This document shows positions 33,345 through 42,082 of a stretch of 44,517 bases of DNA, piece by piece. The DNA is from Candidatus Poribacteria bacterium. GTDB lineage: Bacteria > Poribacteria > WGA-4E > WGA-3G. The DNA lies in NCBI GenBank assembly GCA_021295715.1, contig JAGWBV010000011.1:2329-46845 (forward strand), in the 5' to 3' direction. Position numbers and translations under genes: made by a program. The notes below the pieces were generated by a model. It searched no databases and was not told the DNA's origin. It was given only the letters and a program-made list of their open reading frames with translations. Position 1 is the first letter of the stretch. The number at the start of each line of letters is the position of its first letter.

Positions 33345-34706
33345 TTGCAAAAGGGCAATTTTTCAAAAGAATTTCTTCAAAAAATAGCAGCAACTGAGCC
33401 AAAATGGATGCGTGAGAAACGGTTGGAGGCTTACGCACTTTACGAATCCTTGCCGATGCCGCATACTACCAAAGACGATGTATGGAGACGCACCGTTGAT
33501 ATGCGAACCCAAGATTATTGGCGGCGCACTCGGCGACATCTCCGTGGCTTCGCACTCGAAAAATATCATCCAAATGCCCCAATGAACGGTAAATTATCCG
33601 CCGAAAAGTCAGATTACAACGACGAGGAAACAGCAGGCGTGCTTGCGCAAGTCGATGGGCAACTCCAATACACCTCCACCACCGAAACGCTGAAAAAAAA
33701 AGGTATATACTTCGCAGATCTCCACACCGCACTACAAGAACAACCGGAATTGCTGCGTACTTACTTTATGAGCAGGGCGGTAACTCTGGAGACGGCGTTA
33801 AAAAGCGGGAACATTGCCCAGCACAACAAGTTTGATGCACTTCACGGTGCTTTCTGGCAAGGTGGTTACGTCCTGCATATCCCTAAAGGCGTAAGAGTTG
33901 AAGAACCGCTGCGGGTTTATATCAAGATGTCCGAGGCGGAACATGCCGACCTATCACATACGCTCATCATCGCTGAAGAGGATAGTAAGGTTGTAGTCTT
34001 AGAGGACAATTCATCTACCAATCCAGATGTGGGGGGGTTGCATAGTGGAGCCGTAGAAATTTTCGCGGAACAGAATGCGAACGTGACTTACGTGCAGGTT
34101 CAACAGTGGAATCGCCAGGTTTGGAACATCGCCTCACATCGTGCTATGGTCTCCAGAGACGCGCAACTCTGTTGGGTAACTGCCTCCTTTGGTAGTAGGT
34201 TGAGCAAAATAAACCAAGCTGTTGTCTTAGAAGGTGCTGGATGTACTGCCCAAATGTTGGGATTGGCTTTCACCGATGCCCGGCAACACTTGGATATCAG
34301 TACTGCCCAAGAACATATCTCACCACACACCCACAGCGATCTACTCTATCGGGCAGTCCTGAAAGATAGGTCGCAGACGGCATGGGGTGGTAACATTTAC
34401 GTTTACCCGACGGCGAACCATACCGATGCGTATCAGAAGAACGACAATTTACTGCTCAGCGAGCGAGCGCATGCGGATACGCTGCCTGGATTGGAAATTC
34501 AAGCACACGAGGTGCGTTGTACACACGGCGCGACCGCTGGGAAGATCGATGCCGAACAGATTTTTTACCTAATGAGTCGTGGTGTGCCTTACGCACAAGC
34601 AGAAAAATTGATTGTTGACGGGTTTTTTGCCCCTGTCATGGAACGTATTCCGTTGGAATCCGTTCGCGAAGAATTGAGTACATCCGTTACGCGCAAACTT
34701 GAATAG
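33345..34706 (+). CDS. sufD: SufD, Fe-S cluster scaffold subunit
   Basis: 453 aa from a TTG start with AAGGA about 10 bases upstream; no ATG fits before conserved sequence. It shares the SufB/D β-helix and C-terminal pattern: GAFWQGGYVLHIPKGVRVEEP, LIIAEEDSKVVVLED, LDISTAQEHISPHTHSDLLY with the SufD-type His, HEVRCTHGATAGKIDAEQIFY and YLMSRGVPYAQAEKLIVDGFF. It pairs with SufB at the site of cluster assembly. The weak TTG start may lower its expression relative to sufB. Confidence 0.95.
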   Translation: MQKGNFSKEFLQKIAATEPKWMREKRLEAYALYESLPMPHTTKDDVWRRTVDMRTQDYWRRTRRHLRGFALEKYHPNAPMNGKLSAEKSDYNDEETAGVLAQVDGQLQYTSTTETLKKKGIYFADLHTALQEQPELLRTYFMSRAVTLETALKSGNIAQHNKFDALHGAFWQGGYVLHIPKGVRVEEPLRVYIKMSEAEHADLSHTLIIAEEDSKVVVLEDNSSTNPDVGGLHSGAVEIFAEQNANVTYVQVQQWNRQVWNIASHRAMVSRDAQLCWVTASFGSRLSKINQAVVLEGAGCTAQMLGLAFTDARQHLDISTAQEHISPHTHSDLLYRAVLKDRSQTAWGGNIYVYPTANHTDAYQKNDNLLLSERAHADTLPGLEIQAHEVRCTHGATAGKIDAEQIFYLMSRGVPYAQAEKLIVDGFFAPVMERIPLESVREELSTSVTRKLE

Positions 34707-34738
34707 TTTTCAGTTTTCAGAGGAATAGTTATCAGTTC

Positions 34739-34805
34739 GGATTTTCTACGAAAATCCTTTCAGTTATCAGTTGTCGGTTAGAAGATGGGTTCGTTAACCG
34801 ACAAC
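34739..34805. repeat. Two hairpins in sufD-grx gap
   Basis: GGATTTTC-TAC-GAAAATCC (34739-34757) and GTTGTCGGTTA/TAACCGACAAC (34770-34780, 34795-34805), an 11-bp stem. No T-run follows, so transcription probably continues. They may protect or process the message. Confidence 0.5.
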
Positions 34806-34828
34806 GAATAAAAAAGGAGTAACTCACA

Positions 34829-35170
34829 ATGAGTCAACCGAAAATTATCGCTTACATGAAGCCCGTCTGCGGGTGGAGTAATGGTGTCCGTGCCATCTTC
34901 GCCAAATACGGTTTGGACTATGAAGATAGAGACATCATTAACAATGAAAACAACTATCGTGAAATGGTTCAGAAGACGCGGCAGCCCTATCAGCCGTGCG
35001 TCCAGATTGACGATATAATGCTTGCCGATGTCAGCGGCGATGAAGTGGAACACTATCTGGTTTCAGAAGGAATTGTTAAATCCAGCGAGGCTGAAACCGA
35101 TGTCCCCACCGATCAGGCATGTGAGGACCATGGACCTTCCGCTGTCAATATTGGTTTCTCAAGCAGGTAG
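34829..35170 (+). CDS. Monothiol-glutaredoxin-like protein (CGWS)
   Basis: 113 aa. A thioredoxin-fold N-terminus with active site PVCGWSNGVRAIF (CGWS at about residues 14-17, beside the CGFS motif of Fe-S-carrying monothiol glutaredoxins), then a conserved RQPYQPCVQIDD segment (cis-Pro and a second Cys) and LADVSGDEVEHYL. The tail of about 25 residues is acidic and contains one more Cys. CGFS-type glutaredoxins bind 2Fe-2S clusters with glutathione and pass them to targets. The location between sufD and sufS supports cluster carriage rather than disulfide reduction. AAGGAG precedes the ATG. Confidence 0.85.
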   Translation: MSQPKIIAYMKPVCGWSNGVRAIFAKYGLDYEDRDIINNENNYREMVQKTRQPYQPCVQIDDIMLADVSGDEVEHYLVSEGIVKSSEAETDVPTDQACEDHGPSAVNIGFSSR

Positions 35171-35274
35171 AGGCGTGAACGGAAGCAAGAATGGAAGGAC
35201 GGAAGGATGGACATTCCAATCTTCCACCCTTCCACTCTTTCAATCTCTGATTTCATTCCAACAAGGTAACAACT

Positions 35275-36534
35275 ATGCACGCCCCTCACTTTCGCCCTCT
35301 CGACGTAGAAAGCATCCGCAAAGATTTTCCGATCTTCGCGACAACCCCACCGTTGGCTTTTCTCGATAACGCAGCGTCGACGCAAACACCGCGTCCAGTC
35401 GTTGAAGCGATGGATAGCTACTATGATACGTATCGTTCTAATATCCACCGCGGTATCTACCGTATCTCAGAAGAAGCAACGGCACAGTATGAACGCGCTC
35501 GTGAGAAGGTAGCACAACTCGTTAACGCCCCGCGGACACGACAGATTATCTTTACACGGAACACGACGGAATCCATCAACCTCGTCGCTTACAGTTGGGG
35601 CAGTGCGAACATCCAAGAAGGCGACGAAATTGTTCTCACGGTTATGGAACACCATAGCAACCTTGTGCCTTGGCAGCTGCTGGCACAGCGCACTGGGGCG
35701 GTGCTCCGATACATCGAGATAACTGACGAAGGGTTGCTTGACTTCACACAACTTCAGGAACTCGTCACTGAAAAAACAAAACTTGTCGCCATAGGGCATG
35801 TTTCCAATGTGCTCGGAACGATCAATCCGATCCAGTCGGTTATTACAGCTGCACACGCTGTTGGTGCAAAGGTCGTCGTTGATGCGGCACAATCGGTGCC
35901 ACATTTTCAGGTTGACGTTCAGCAGCTGGATTGTGATTTCCTGGCGTTCTCTGGACATAAAATGTGTGGTCCGACGGGTATCGGTGTCCTATACGGTAAA
36001 TTGGAACTCCTTGAAGAGATGCCGCCCTTCCTCGGTGGCGGTTCAATGATTCGGAGCGTCGAACGCGACGTATCCAGTTATGCTGAGCTTCCCGCCAAGT
36101 TCGAGGCGGGCACGCCAAGTATCGCCGAAGCAATCGGGCTTGGACATGCAGTCGACTATATTACACAAGCAAACTTAGCAGCACTTCAGGTTCACGAACA
36201 AGAGCTCCTAAAATACGCACACAATCGCTTACAAGAAATTGAAGGTATTACCCTCTATGGCCCCTCTTCACCGCATCAAAAAGCGGGTGTTATCTCCTTT
36301 AATCTGGAGGGTATTCATTCGCATGACGTGGCTGGTGTTTTGGATACGCACAGTATCGCCATTCGGGCAGGACATCACTGTGCCCAACCGCTCATGAAGC
36401 GGTTAGATGTTATCGCCACCGCCCGTGCGAGTTTTTACCTTTATAATACAATAGAAGAAGTGGACCGGTTATACGAAGGGCTGTGCAGAACACAAAAGTT
36501 GATGACTCGGCGCCGGAGAAGGAGAGAAGAATGA
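35275..36534 (+). CDS. sufS: SufS, group II cysteine desulfurase
   Basis: 419 aa. PLP enzyme converting cysteine to alanine and delivering sulfur as persulfide. Landmarks: FLDNAASTQTPRPV near the N-terminus, FTRNTTESINLVAYSWG, VMEHHSNLVPWQLL, VDAAQSVPHFQVD, and SGHKMCGPTGIGVLYG with the PLP lysine. The catalytic Cys sits in RAGHHCAQPLM, the short loop typical of group II. The stop overlaps the sufU start (ATGA), a translational coupling expected for the SufS-SufU partnership. The ribosome site is weak (CAACAAGGTAAC). The gap before it holds a GGAAGG…CCTTCC inverted repeat. Confidence 0.97.
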   Translation: MHAPHFRPLDVESIRKDFPIFATTPPLAFLDNAASTQTPRPVVEAMDSYYDTYRSNIHRGIYRISEEATAQYERAREKVAQLVNAPRTRQIIFTRNTTESINLVAYSWGSANIQEGDEIVLTVMEHHSNLVPWQLLAQRTGAVLRYIEITDEGLLDFTQLQELVTEKTKLVAIGHVSNVLGTINPIQSVITAAHAVGAKVVVDAAQSVPHFQVDVQQLDCDFLAFSGHKMCGPTGIGVLYGKLELLEEMPPFLGGGSMIRSVERDVSSYAELPAKFEAGTPSIAEAIGLGHAVDYITQANLAALQVHEQELLKYAHNRLQEIEGITLYGPSSPHQKAGVISFNLEGIHSHDVAGVLDTHSIAIRAGHHCAQPLMKRLDVIATARASFYLYNTIEEVDRLYEGLCRTQKLMTRRRRRREE

Positions 36535-36920
36535 ACGTATATCAGGAAGAATTGCTTGACCATTACGAGAATCCGAGCAACTATGGAACATTGCCAAATC
36601 CTGATATTTCCCATGAAGAAGACAACCCACTTTGTGGGGATCGGATTCGCATCGACCTCATTGTTGAAGACGACATCATTACTGAAGTGCGTTTTTCCGG
36701 GCACGGTTGTACCATTAGTCAAGCGGCTGCTTCTATGTTAACTGAGGAGATTGAAGGTAAAAGTCTTACCGAAGTCAAGAAACTTTCGCGAGACGACATC
36801 TTAGATATGATCGGTATTCCTTTGGGTCCCGTCCGTCTTAAATGCGCATTATTGGCACTCAAGGTTCTCAAAGCAGGTGCTTACGGCATCAAAGGCTGGC
36901 CCGGCGAGGAAGATGAATAA
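36531..36920 (+). CDS. sufU: SufU, zinc-dependent sulfurtransferase partner of SufS
   Basis: 129 aa. IscU-like fold: LLDHYENPSNYG, the first ligand region NPLCGDRIRI, GHGCTISQAAASMLTE, and the third Cys in RLKCALLALKVL. An insertion of SufU type lies between the second and third Cys. SufU takes persulfide sulfur from SufS by zinc-ligand swapping. ATG 36531 overlaps the SufS stop, and GGAGAG lies before it. The frame opens upstream but that part is inside sufS. Confidence 0.95.
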   Translation: MNVYQEELLDHYENPSNYGTLPNPDISHEEDNPLCGDRIRIDLIVEDDIITEVRFSGHGCTISQAAASMLTEEIEGKSLTEVKKLSRDDILDMIGIPLGPVRLKCALLALKVLKAGAYGIKGWPGEEDE

Positions 36921-36934
36921 GGAGAAGCAACCCA

Positions 36935-37201
36935 ATGAGCGACAATCTAACAACACCAGAAACTCAAGTCACACTGAGTGTTCAACAGTTAGAAAGCCTT
37001 ATTCGCAAAGTAGTGCGTGAAGAATTGGTGGAATTTGCGGCACAAGAACTCGGAATTTTTCACCTTGATAAGGAATCTCCGCTTTATGAGGATATGGAGG
37101 ATATTCTTGAACGTAAAAAATCCGGTCAGTTAAGGTTTCATACCCACGAAGAAATTTGGAATTCATATAACACACGCCCAAATCCGCAGTTTAAAGGCTA
37201 A
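36935..37201 (+). CDS. Unknown small protein inside SUF operon
   Basis: 88 aa, no Cys and no membrane segment. The N-terminal half is helical (VQQLESLIRKVVREELVEFA), the C-terminal half acidic then basic (EDMEDILERKKSGQLRFHTH, EEIWNSYNTR). It starts 15 bases after sufU, with AAGGAG 8 bases before the ATG, and ends just before the Rieske gene. The helix and the EDILERKKSG…H.EIW pattern resemble antitoxin or adaptor-type small proteins, but no partner toxin is adjacent. It may be a SUF accessory subunit. No named family is recognised. Confidence 0.7.
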   Translation: MSDNLTTPETQVTLSVQQLESLIRKVVREELVEFAAQELGIFHLDKESPLYEDMEDILERKKSGQLRFHTHEEIWNSYNTRPNPQFKG

Positions 37202-37229
37202 CTGGGTGAAGAAAGAAGAAAACACAAAT

Positions 37230-37541
37230 ATGGCAGAATTCTATAAAGTTGCGAAAGTGAGTGAAGTGCCACCCGGCACGAAACAATTAGTCGAAGTTGA
37301 CTTTGTTCCGGTATTACTCTTCAATGTTGACGGAGAGTTCTACGCGATGGAGGACGTTTGCACACACGACGGCGGTCCGTTGGAGGAAGGTTGGTTCAAC
37401 GGTGAGGAGATAGAATGCCCTCGGCACGGTGCTCGTTTTTGTGTGAAAACCGGAAAACCCCTCTGCATGCCTGCTGTCGAAGCCGTCGATTGTTATGCCG
37501 TCAAAATTGAGGACGATGATATTCTCGTCAGCGTCGACTAA
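37230..37541 (+). CDS. Rieske-type 2Fe-2S ferredoxin
   Basis: 103 aa from ATG 37230; a GTG at 37206 would add 8 residues. The Rieske ligands are complete: CTHDGGPL (CxH) and CPRHGARF (CxxH), with a final Cys-rich TGKPLCMPAVE segment. It is a soluble bacterial ferredoxin type that feeds electrons to oxygenases or, in SUF operons, is a plausible electron donor or client for assembly. No oxygenase is adjacent, which favours a link to Fe-S assembly. Confidence 0.92.
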   Translation: MAEFYKVAKVSEVPPGTKQLVEVDFVPVLLFNVDGEFYAMEDVCTHDGGPLEEGWFNGEEIECPRHGARFCVKTGKPLCMPAVEAVDCYAVKIEDDDILVSVD

Positions 37542-37574
37542 TCAATTACCGAAACTTCATAGGAGGAAATCTTG

Positions 37575-37874
37575 ATGGTATCCGAAGAAACCGTATTAGA
37601 AGCTATCAAGCAAATTATCGATCCGGAAATAGGGATTAATATCGTCGATATGGGACTTATCTACGGTGTTGACATCAACGATACGACTGTAGACATTACA
37701 ATGACCCTCACAAGTCCTGGATGCCCTGCTGGCGGACAAATTGTGAACGGCACGCAGCACGTCACGCAGCAGATGGAGGGTGTTGACGAGGTCAATGTTA
37801 ATGTTGTCTGGACACCGCGTTGGACAGCAGAATTGATGACTGAAGACGCAAAGGACGAACTCGGCATTTTCTAA
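37575..37874 (+). CDS. SufT-like DUF59/MIP18-family Fe-S maturation protein
   Basis: 99 aa from ATG 37575, with AGGAGG 8 bases upstream. DUF59 features: ALEAI-type helix, KQIIDPEIGINIVDMGLIYG, DITMTLTSPGCPAGGQI with the conserved Cys, and VVWTPRWTAELMTEDAKDELG. SufT/PaaD-like proteins help deliver 4Fe-4S clusters to apo-enzymes. Synteny with sufBCDSU supports SufT. The protein is the short form, without the N-terminal extension present in some SufT members. Confidence 0.9.
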   Translation: MVSEETVLEAIKQIIDPEIGINIVDMGLIYGVDINDTTVDITMTLTSPGCPAGGQIVNGTQHVTQQMEGVDEVNVNVVWTPRWTAELMTEDAKDELGIF

Positions 37875-37938
37875 CGGTAGTAGGGTCTTCAGAAAAGCCA
37901 CACGTGCTTTTCTCCCGCCGTGTGCCGCAACCTGCATC

Positions 37939-38331
37939 ATGAACAGGTTAGCGAAACAACCGAAACTCCTCAAGAAACATCCGAACGCCTTTCAGGTAGA
38001 GTGGAAGGATGGACATGTCAGCTGGTATCCATACGTCTATCTCCGACAGATGTGCCCCTGCGCTGAATGCGCTATCATTCGACACAAAGGCAGAGATGTC
38101 CATTCCCTCTTTTCACCACAAGGCGACGGAGATATAAGCCTTATTGAGGTGTCAGACGATATTCAACCGCTTGACATTCAGTTAGTCGGTCGTTATGCGC
38201 TCCAATTCAGTTGGAACGATGGACACGATACCGGTATCTACCCATTTGAAGTCCTACGCGAGACGTGTCCGTGCCCGGAATGTGCGCCCCTTTATGAAGA
38301 GCCCCCTATCCAAACGGAGGAAGAAAACTGA
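37939..38331 (+). CDS. DUF971 (GBBH-like N-terminal domain) protein
   Basis: 130 aa. Two similar halves carry W-D/N-DGH patterns and CPC motifs: VEWKDGHVSWYPY…LRQMCPCAEC and FSWNDGHDTGIYPFEVLRETCPCPEC. DUF971 domains bind zinc or sit next to Fe-S maturation factors and γ-butyrobetaine hydroxylases. Here two CPCxxC sites suggest metal binding. Genes of this kind are often found near mrp/apbC and suf, which agrees with the location. The rhodanese ATG follows 3 bases after its stop. Confidence 0.85.
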   Translation: MNRLAKQPKLLKKHPNAFQVEWKDGHVSWYPYVYLRQMCPCAECAIIRHKGRDVHSLFSPQGDGDISLIEVSDDIQPLDIQLVGRYALQFSWNDGHDTGIYPFEVLRETCPCPECAPLYEEPPIQTEEEN

Positions 38332-38334
38332 GCA

Positions 38335-38670
38335 ATGCAGACTACGCCGTCCCTTCCCGAAATTTCGCCGCGTGAACTGAAACAGAAACTCGACGAAAAC
38401 GAATCCGTGTTCTTATTAGATGTCCGCGAACCGAGCGAATATGACATCGTGCATCTTGAAGGTGCGCAACTCATACCACTTAACACATTGCCACACCACG
38501 TCGATAGTCTTCCATCAGACCAAGAAATTGTTGTCTATTGCCACCATGGAACGCGGAGTCTCTATGCCACCGCGTATCTACACCAAAACGGATTTCGTGA
38601 TACCAAAAATCTCGCAGGTGGTATCGACCAATGGGCAGCCGAGATTGACCCAACCTTACAAAGATATTAA
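38335..38670 (+). CDS. Single-domain rhodanese sulfurtransferase
   Basis: 111 aa, one rhodanese domain: EISPRELKQKLDENESVFLL, DVREPSEYDIVHLEGAQLIP, and active-site loop YCHHGTRSLYATAYL with the persulfide Cys followed by HHGTR. The closing GFRDTKNLAGGIDQWA is typical. It probably carries persulfide sulfur in cooperation with SufS/SufU. It lies in a tight chain (3 bases after the DUF971 gene, 13 bases before the zinc-ribbon gene). Confidence 0.93.
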   Translation: MQTTPSLPEISPRELKQKLDENESVFLLDVREPSEYDIVHLEGAQLIPLNTLPHHVDSLPSDQEIVVYCHHGTRSLYATAYLHQNGFRDTKNLAGGIDQWAAEIDPTLQRY

Positions 38671-38683
38671 GAGGAAAACAGGT

Positions 38684-38857
38684 ATGATCGTTGAATTTGA
38701 GAACCGCTCCGGCGAAATAGAACAAGCTGAAATGGAAATTGATGAACCTTGTCCTATCTGTTGTGGCATGCTCTTCCCGCTTGTGGAATCGCAACCAGAC
38801 AGCGGCTATCGCTGTAGCAGCTGCGGACTTGTTTTTGAGCCTGTAGAAGAAGAGTAA
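38684..38857 (+). CDS. Small zinc-ribbon protein at the end of SUF operon
   Basis: 57 aa, acidic. CPICC…CSSCG forms a rubredoxin/zinc-ribbon-type knuckle pair around about residues 23-48, with a conserved-looking LVFEPVEEE end. AGAGG stands upstream of ATG 38684. Such mini-proteins bind zinc or iron. In this position it may be a metal donor or regulator of assembly. Too short for a confident family. Confidence 0.7.
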   Translation: MIVEFENRSGEIEQAEMEIDEPCPICCGMLFPLVESQPDSGYRCSSCGLVFEPVEEE

Positions 38858-39094
38858 AATACCCCAAGTTGCTACTTAGCACAAAATGAACAAGATAATA
38901 TTTGCAGCTAATACTTTGTCAACTTTCAAATTATGGGGTCTGCTTGCGTTTGTAGTAGGGAAACCATTCATAGTTTCCTGTTGCCGACGTGCGGATTTGT
39001 GATAATGCACGCCGCATTTGGGCGAGTACGCCGCAAAATCGCATGACTACGAATCCACCTTGCCTGAAAAGGCGATAGCAGGCAGGTGCGGATG

Positions 39095-39802
39095 TTACTC
39101 GTTTGCAGTGCCCCACGACCACCACCTGAGTGATCTGCTCTTTGATGTGAACAAGTCACGCTCGTCAGCCTCTACTTCACCATCAACCAGAACGGTTAAA
39201 TGGACAGATAGGTCATGAGGTGTGTTGTTCGTAATTTTAACAGCCAACATCGGATCGTCAGGATCAAGGCGGAAGTCTTGGCTAAAACTCTTAGTAAGGG
39301 CAAATTCGTTTTTCGTATTGTAGATAAACTCGGGAGACCCACCGCTGAAAGTCTCGATATAATTAGTAGAGACAATGACATCCAACTTTCCAGCGTCTCC
39401 AGCGTCTCCAAGTTTTTCTATTTTCCACGAGTTATCGTTGCGGCGATGAGCAATTAGGGTAACAGGGAAGTCATTGAGGGTAGTATTTTCAAAATGTATC
39501 TGTCTTGAATTAAGGAACAGATTCAGCATATTAAGCGTCCCATCATCAAGAACAGACATCTCGATATTTGTTCCAGGGTAAAAGCAACTTTCCCCAGGCT
39601 GTAGGATATCTCCTGTTTTACAGAAGGGTCCATCAACAGATGGGGTCGGAGGATTAGGTAAGGTAAATTCTATCTTTACGGTCGCGATTTCAGGACCTGT
39701 CATTTCTTCATCTGTCATTTCTTCGCCACAACCTACAAATAACAACAATATCAACAGAAGAACTGAAAAAGAATGTGTAACGGATGGATTCAATTTCATC
39801 AT
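39095..39802 (-). CDS. Lipoprotein-like secreted protein with GDxLxPGESC domain
   Basis: 235 aa. A hydrophobic signal (SVLLLILLLFVGCGEE) ends in a Cys, indicating a probable lipoprotein although the lipobox is imperfect (FVGC). An acidic spacer (EEMTDEEMTGPE) leads to a domain with FCKTGDILQPGESCFYPGTN, SVLDDG and NDNSWKIEKLGD. The same domain is in the 43.5-kb gene. The C-terminal part (KITNNTPHDLSVHLTVLVDG) is β-rich and ends in a basic SKSRSLRWW tail. Function unknown. AAGGAG precedes two adjacent ATGs (39802, 39799). A leader hairpin lies at 39824-39844. Confidence 0.7.
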   Translation of the reverse strand: MMKLNPSVTHSFSVLLLILLLFVGCGEEMTDEEMTGPEIATVKIEFTLPNPPTPSVDGPFCKTGDILQPGESCFYPGTNIEMSVLDDGTLNMLNLFLNSRQIHFENTTLNDFPVTLIAHRRNDNSWKIEKLGDAGDAGKLDVIVSTNYIETFSGGSPEFIYNTKNEFALTKSFSQDFRLDPDDPMLAVKITNNTPHDLSVHLTVLVDGEVEADERDLFTSKSRSLRWWSWGTANE

Positions 39803-39823
39803 AAACTCCTTTTGAGTGATTTT

Positions 39824-39844
39824 CCGATTGCAACGTGCAATCGG
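39824..39844 (-). promoter_or_regulatory. Leader hairpin shared with 43599-43619
   Basis: On the mRNA strand CCGATTGCA-CGT-TGCAATCGG forms a 9-bp stem, followed by AAAATCACTCAAAAGGAG and the start codon. Nearly the same hairpin and spacer precede the gene at 43574. Confidence 0.55.
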
Positions 39845-39922
39845 GTTCTTGGACGGAAGGGAAGAAGCATCGAAACATGTTATCTTCCACCCTTCCAACT
39901 TTCTATGTTTCTCAGATACGTC

Positions 39923-42082
39923 TTACTTGCGTATTAACATCTTCCGCGTAGCAGAAAAATCACCTGCGGTAAGCACATAGAAATATACACCACTCGCCAC
40001 AGGTTCACCGAACGCGTTTCTGCCATCCCAATACGCCGCACGGCTCCGGTACTGATAGATACCCGCAGGTTGATGCCCAAGTGACAACTGCCGAACCATT
40101 TGACCGTCTATGGCATAGATAGTCAGCTTGACATTTGCGGGTTTTGCCAACTGATACGGTATCCACGTCTCCGGATTGAACGGGTTCGGATAGTTTGCCA
40201 AGAGAGCGGTCTCTTTCGGGATTAATGCCATGAGGAGTTGATCTAAGAAGAGAACACCTCTTTGCGCCGTTGGGTCTGTGAGGTTTAAGTGCTGCGCTTG
40301 GGAAAGCCACTGACGCACATCTGACGAAGTGAACATCTCTAAGGAATGAAGATGTAGAGAAGGTGCAGCGGCAGTGTTACCGAGTACCCCCGCAACGAGG
40401 ACAAGATCCGCGATATTAATGACACCATCACCATTGACATCGGCAGCATTCTCTCCCGTCTTTCCAAGACTTGAGCCAACCAACACCAAGTCCTGAATGT
40501 TCACGGTACCATCCGCGTTCACATCGCCTCTAAGTTGGGGTGATTTCGTTATCTCCGCACCTTCAACGTGCGGACGAGAACTCTCTCCTTCTCTGTTGGA
40601 AAGGAGCGCGTCAGATAACGTTAAAGTGGATGCTTTCACCGCGACGACTTCAAAGGTGAGCGTAGCAAGAGTGCCATTACCGTTGCTTTCTCCTGCCAAG
40701 GACGTTGCAGCAAGCTTCACGTGATTTCCGTCTAGGACGGGTGGCACAAAGAACGCATCCGCAGACAGATAATCACCATTCGCACTTGAGACATAACGAA
40801 GCGCAGTTGTATCGAACTGCACGGTTGCCTCATAACCTGCCACATCTTCTCCCTTCGCAATATTTAGAGAGAGTGTTAATCGTTCTCCAACAGCAGGGGA
40901 TCGCACCGGAGCAGGTAAGATACTGACTGTGGTAGTGGTGACGGGTATCTCTTGTGTCCTCGTAGGTGGCAAATTCGTAGTCGTTTTCGCTTTAGGGATC
41001 GCCGTAGTAAAATCTGCATTGAGTCTAACCGGCCCCATACCCCAATATTGACCATGCTGGCTGACCTTAACCAAGAGAAGGTTGTTACCGGCTTTAAGCG
41101 TTGCAGGAATCAAATTCACTTTAGGAGAAAAGGAATCTGGCGTACAAACTGTGGGATCAAATGCAAAAGGCACATCAACCGTCCGGCAACCAAGCGCGGT
41201 AGCAGCTTCTGTGTGAACCACTTCGCCATTAAGCCAAACTTTAACAGCGTCACTGCTTGGGACAGACAGTGTAACATCTTCTTGGTCCCGGGGAGAAATC
41301 AGCGTAATTAAAGCGTACGCGGTACGTCCTGTCATATTACCACCTGTGCCGAATCCGAGAATATTGAGAGTGTTATTGATATTATTCGACCAGCATAGGG
41401 TTTTACAACCCCCAAAGAGGCCACCCTCACAAAATCTCTCGCATGCAGTCGGATTGTTCACAATATCACCACTCGTCCATTGAAACCGATCAATAGTATC
41501 TCCTTCACTGACACCATTTTGGGCAACCTGAGCTTCGGTCATTGCCCCTCCAGTTTCTCGGGTAAGATAATCTCTATTTATGGCTGAACCGTCAGTTATC
41601 ATCCATAGATAGGGACCTTGTATATGGAACGGATCACCTTCACGAACTAGGATCTCTGCTGTGAGTGCTGGCCCATTGTAGTTCGCTATTGCATCTGCCC
41701 CCACGGTAAAAGTGAGGGTGGCATCAGTGTCCATATTGCCTGAGAAGTCAAGTTTAACCCTTACCACTATGTTGTTTACGCGTGTTACATCGAAAAACGG
41801 GTTAAAACTATCAAAGACTGATTTAAGAGTTACACCTGCAATACCGGATACCTTGAAGGCATTAGCGTGCTCTTTACGTAACCACCGTTCGTAAGTACTA
41901 CCACTAAGGGTGAGTGTGACGACGCTTTCATTCAGTGTCGTCTCCGTTAAAGGTTGCCGGGTTGAGGCAGTTATTGTTGGGTTTCCTACCTGCGCATAAT
42001 TGGCACCTTGTATACCAAAGGTTATCAAGAGAATAACCAAAATAAACACGCCCATTTTCGATTTGCATAACATTTTCATCAT
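39923..42082 (-). CDS. Secreted protein with cohesin, dockerin and sorting domains
   Basis: 719 aa. Signal peptide at residues 1-31. Residues about 35-370 are β-rich with a Cys-rich insert (CERFCEGGLFGGCKTLCW) and a lectin/PA14-like segment (VKVWLNGEVVHTEA…GNNLLLVKVS). Residues about 393-514 form a cohesin domain (GERLTLSLNIAKGEDVAGYE). Residues about 517-570 form a type I dockerin with two calcium repeats (DVNADGTVNIQDL, DVNGDGVINIADL). The end is the NPFNPETWIPYQL sorting module with RKMLIRK. Cohesin-dockerin pairs assemble multi-protein surface complexes. Having both in one chain suggests polymerising or scaffolding. AAAGGAG precedes the start. Confidence 0.85.
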   Translation of the reverse strand: MMKMLCKSKMGVFILVILLITFGIQGANYAQVGNPTITASTRQPLTETTLNESVVTLTLSGSTYERWLRKEHANAFKVSGIAGVTLKSVFDSFNPFFDVTRVNNIVVRVKLDFSGNMDTDATLTFTVGADAIANYNGPALTAEILVREGDPFHIQGPYLWMITDGSAINRDYLTRETGGAMTEAQVAQNGVSEGDTIDRFQWTSGDIVNNPTACERFCEGGLFGGCKTLCWSNNINNTLNILGFGTGGNMTGRTAYALITLISPRDQEDVTLSVPSSDAVKVWLNGEVVHTEAATALGCRTVDVPFAFDPTVCTPDSFSPKVNLIPATLKAGNNLLLVKVSQHGQYWGMGPVRLNADFTTAIPKAKTTTNLPPTRTQEIPVTTTTVSILPAPVRSPAVGERLTLSLNIAKGEDVAGYEATVQFDTTALRYVSSANGDYLSADAFFVPPVLDGNHVKLAATSLAGESNGNGTLATLTFEVVAVKASTLTLSDALLSNREGESSRPHVEGAEITKSPQLRGDVNADGTVNIQDLVLVGSSLGKTGENAADVNGDGVINIADLVLVAGVLGNTAAAPSLHLHSLEMFTSSDVRQWLSQAQHLNLTDPTAQRGVLFLDQLLMALIPKETALLANYPNPFNPETWIPYQLAKPANVKLTIYAIDGQMVRQLSLGHQPAGIYQYRSRAAYWDGRNAFGEPVASGVYFYVLTAGDFSATRKMLIRK

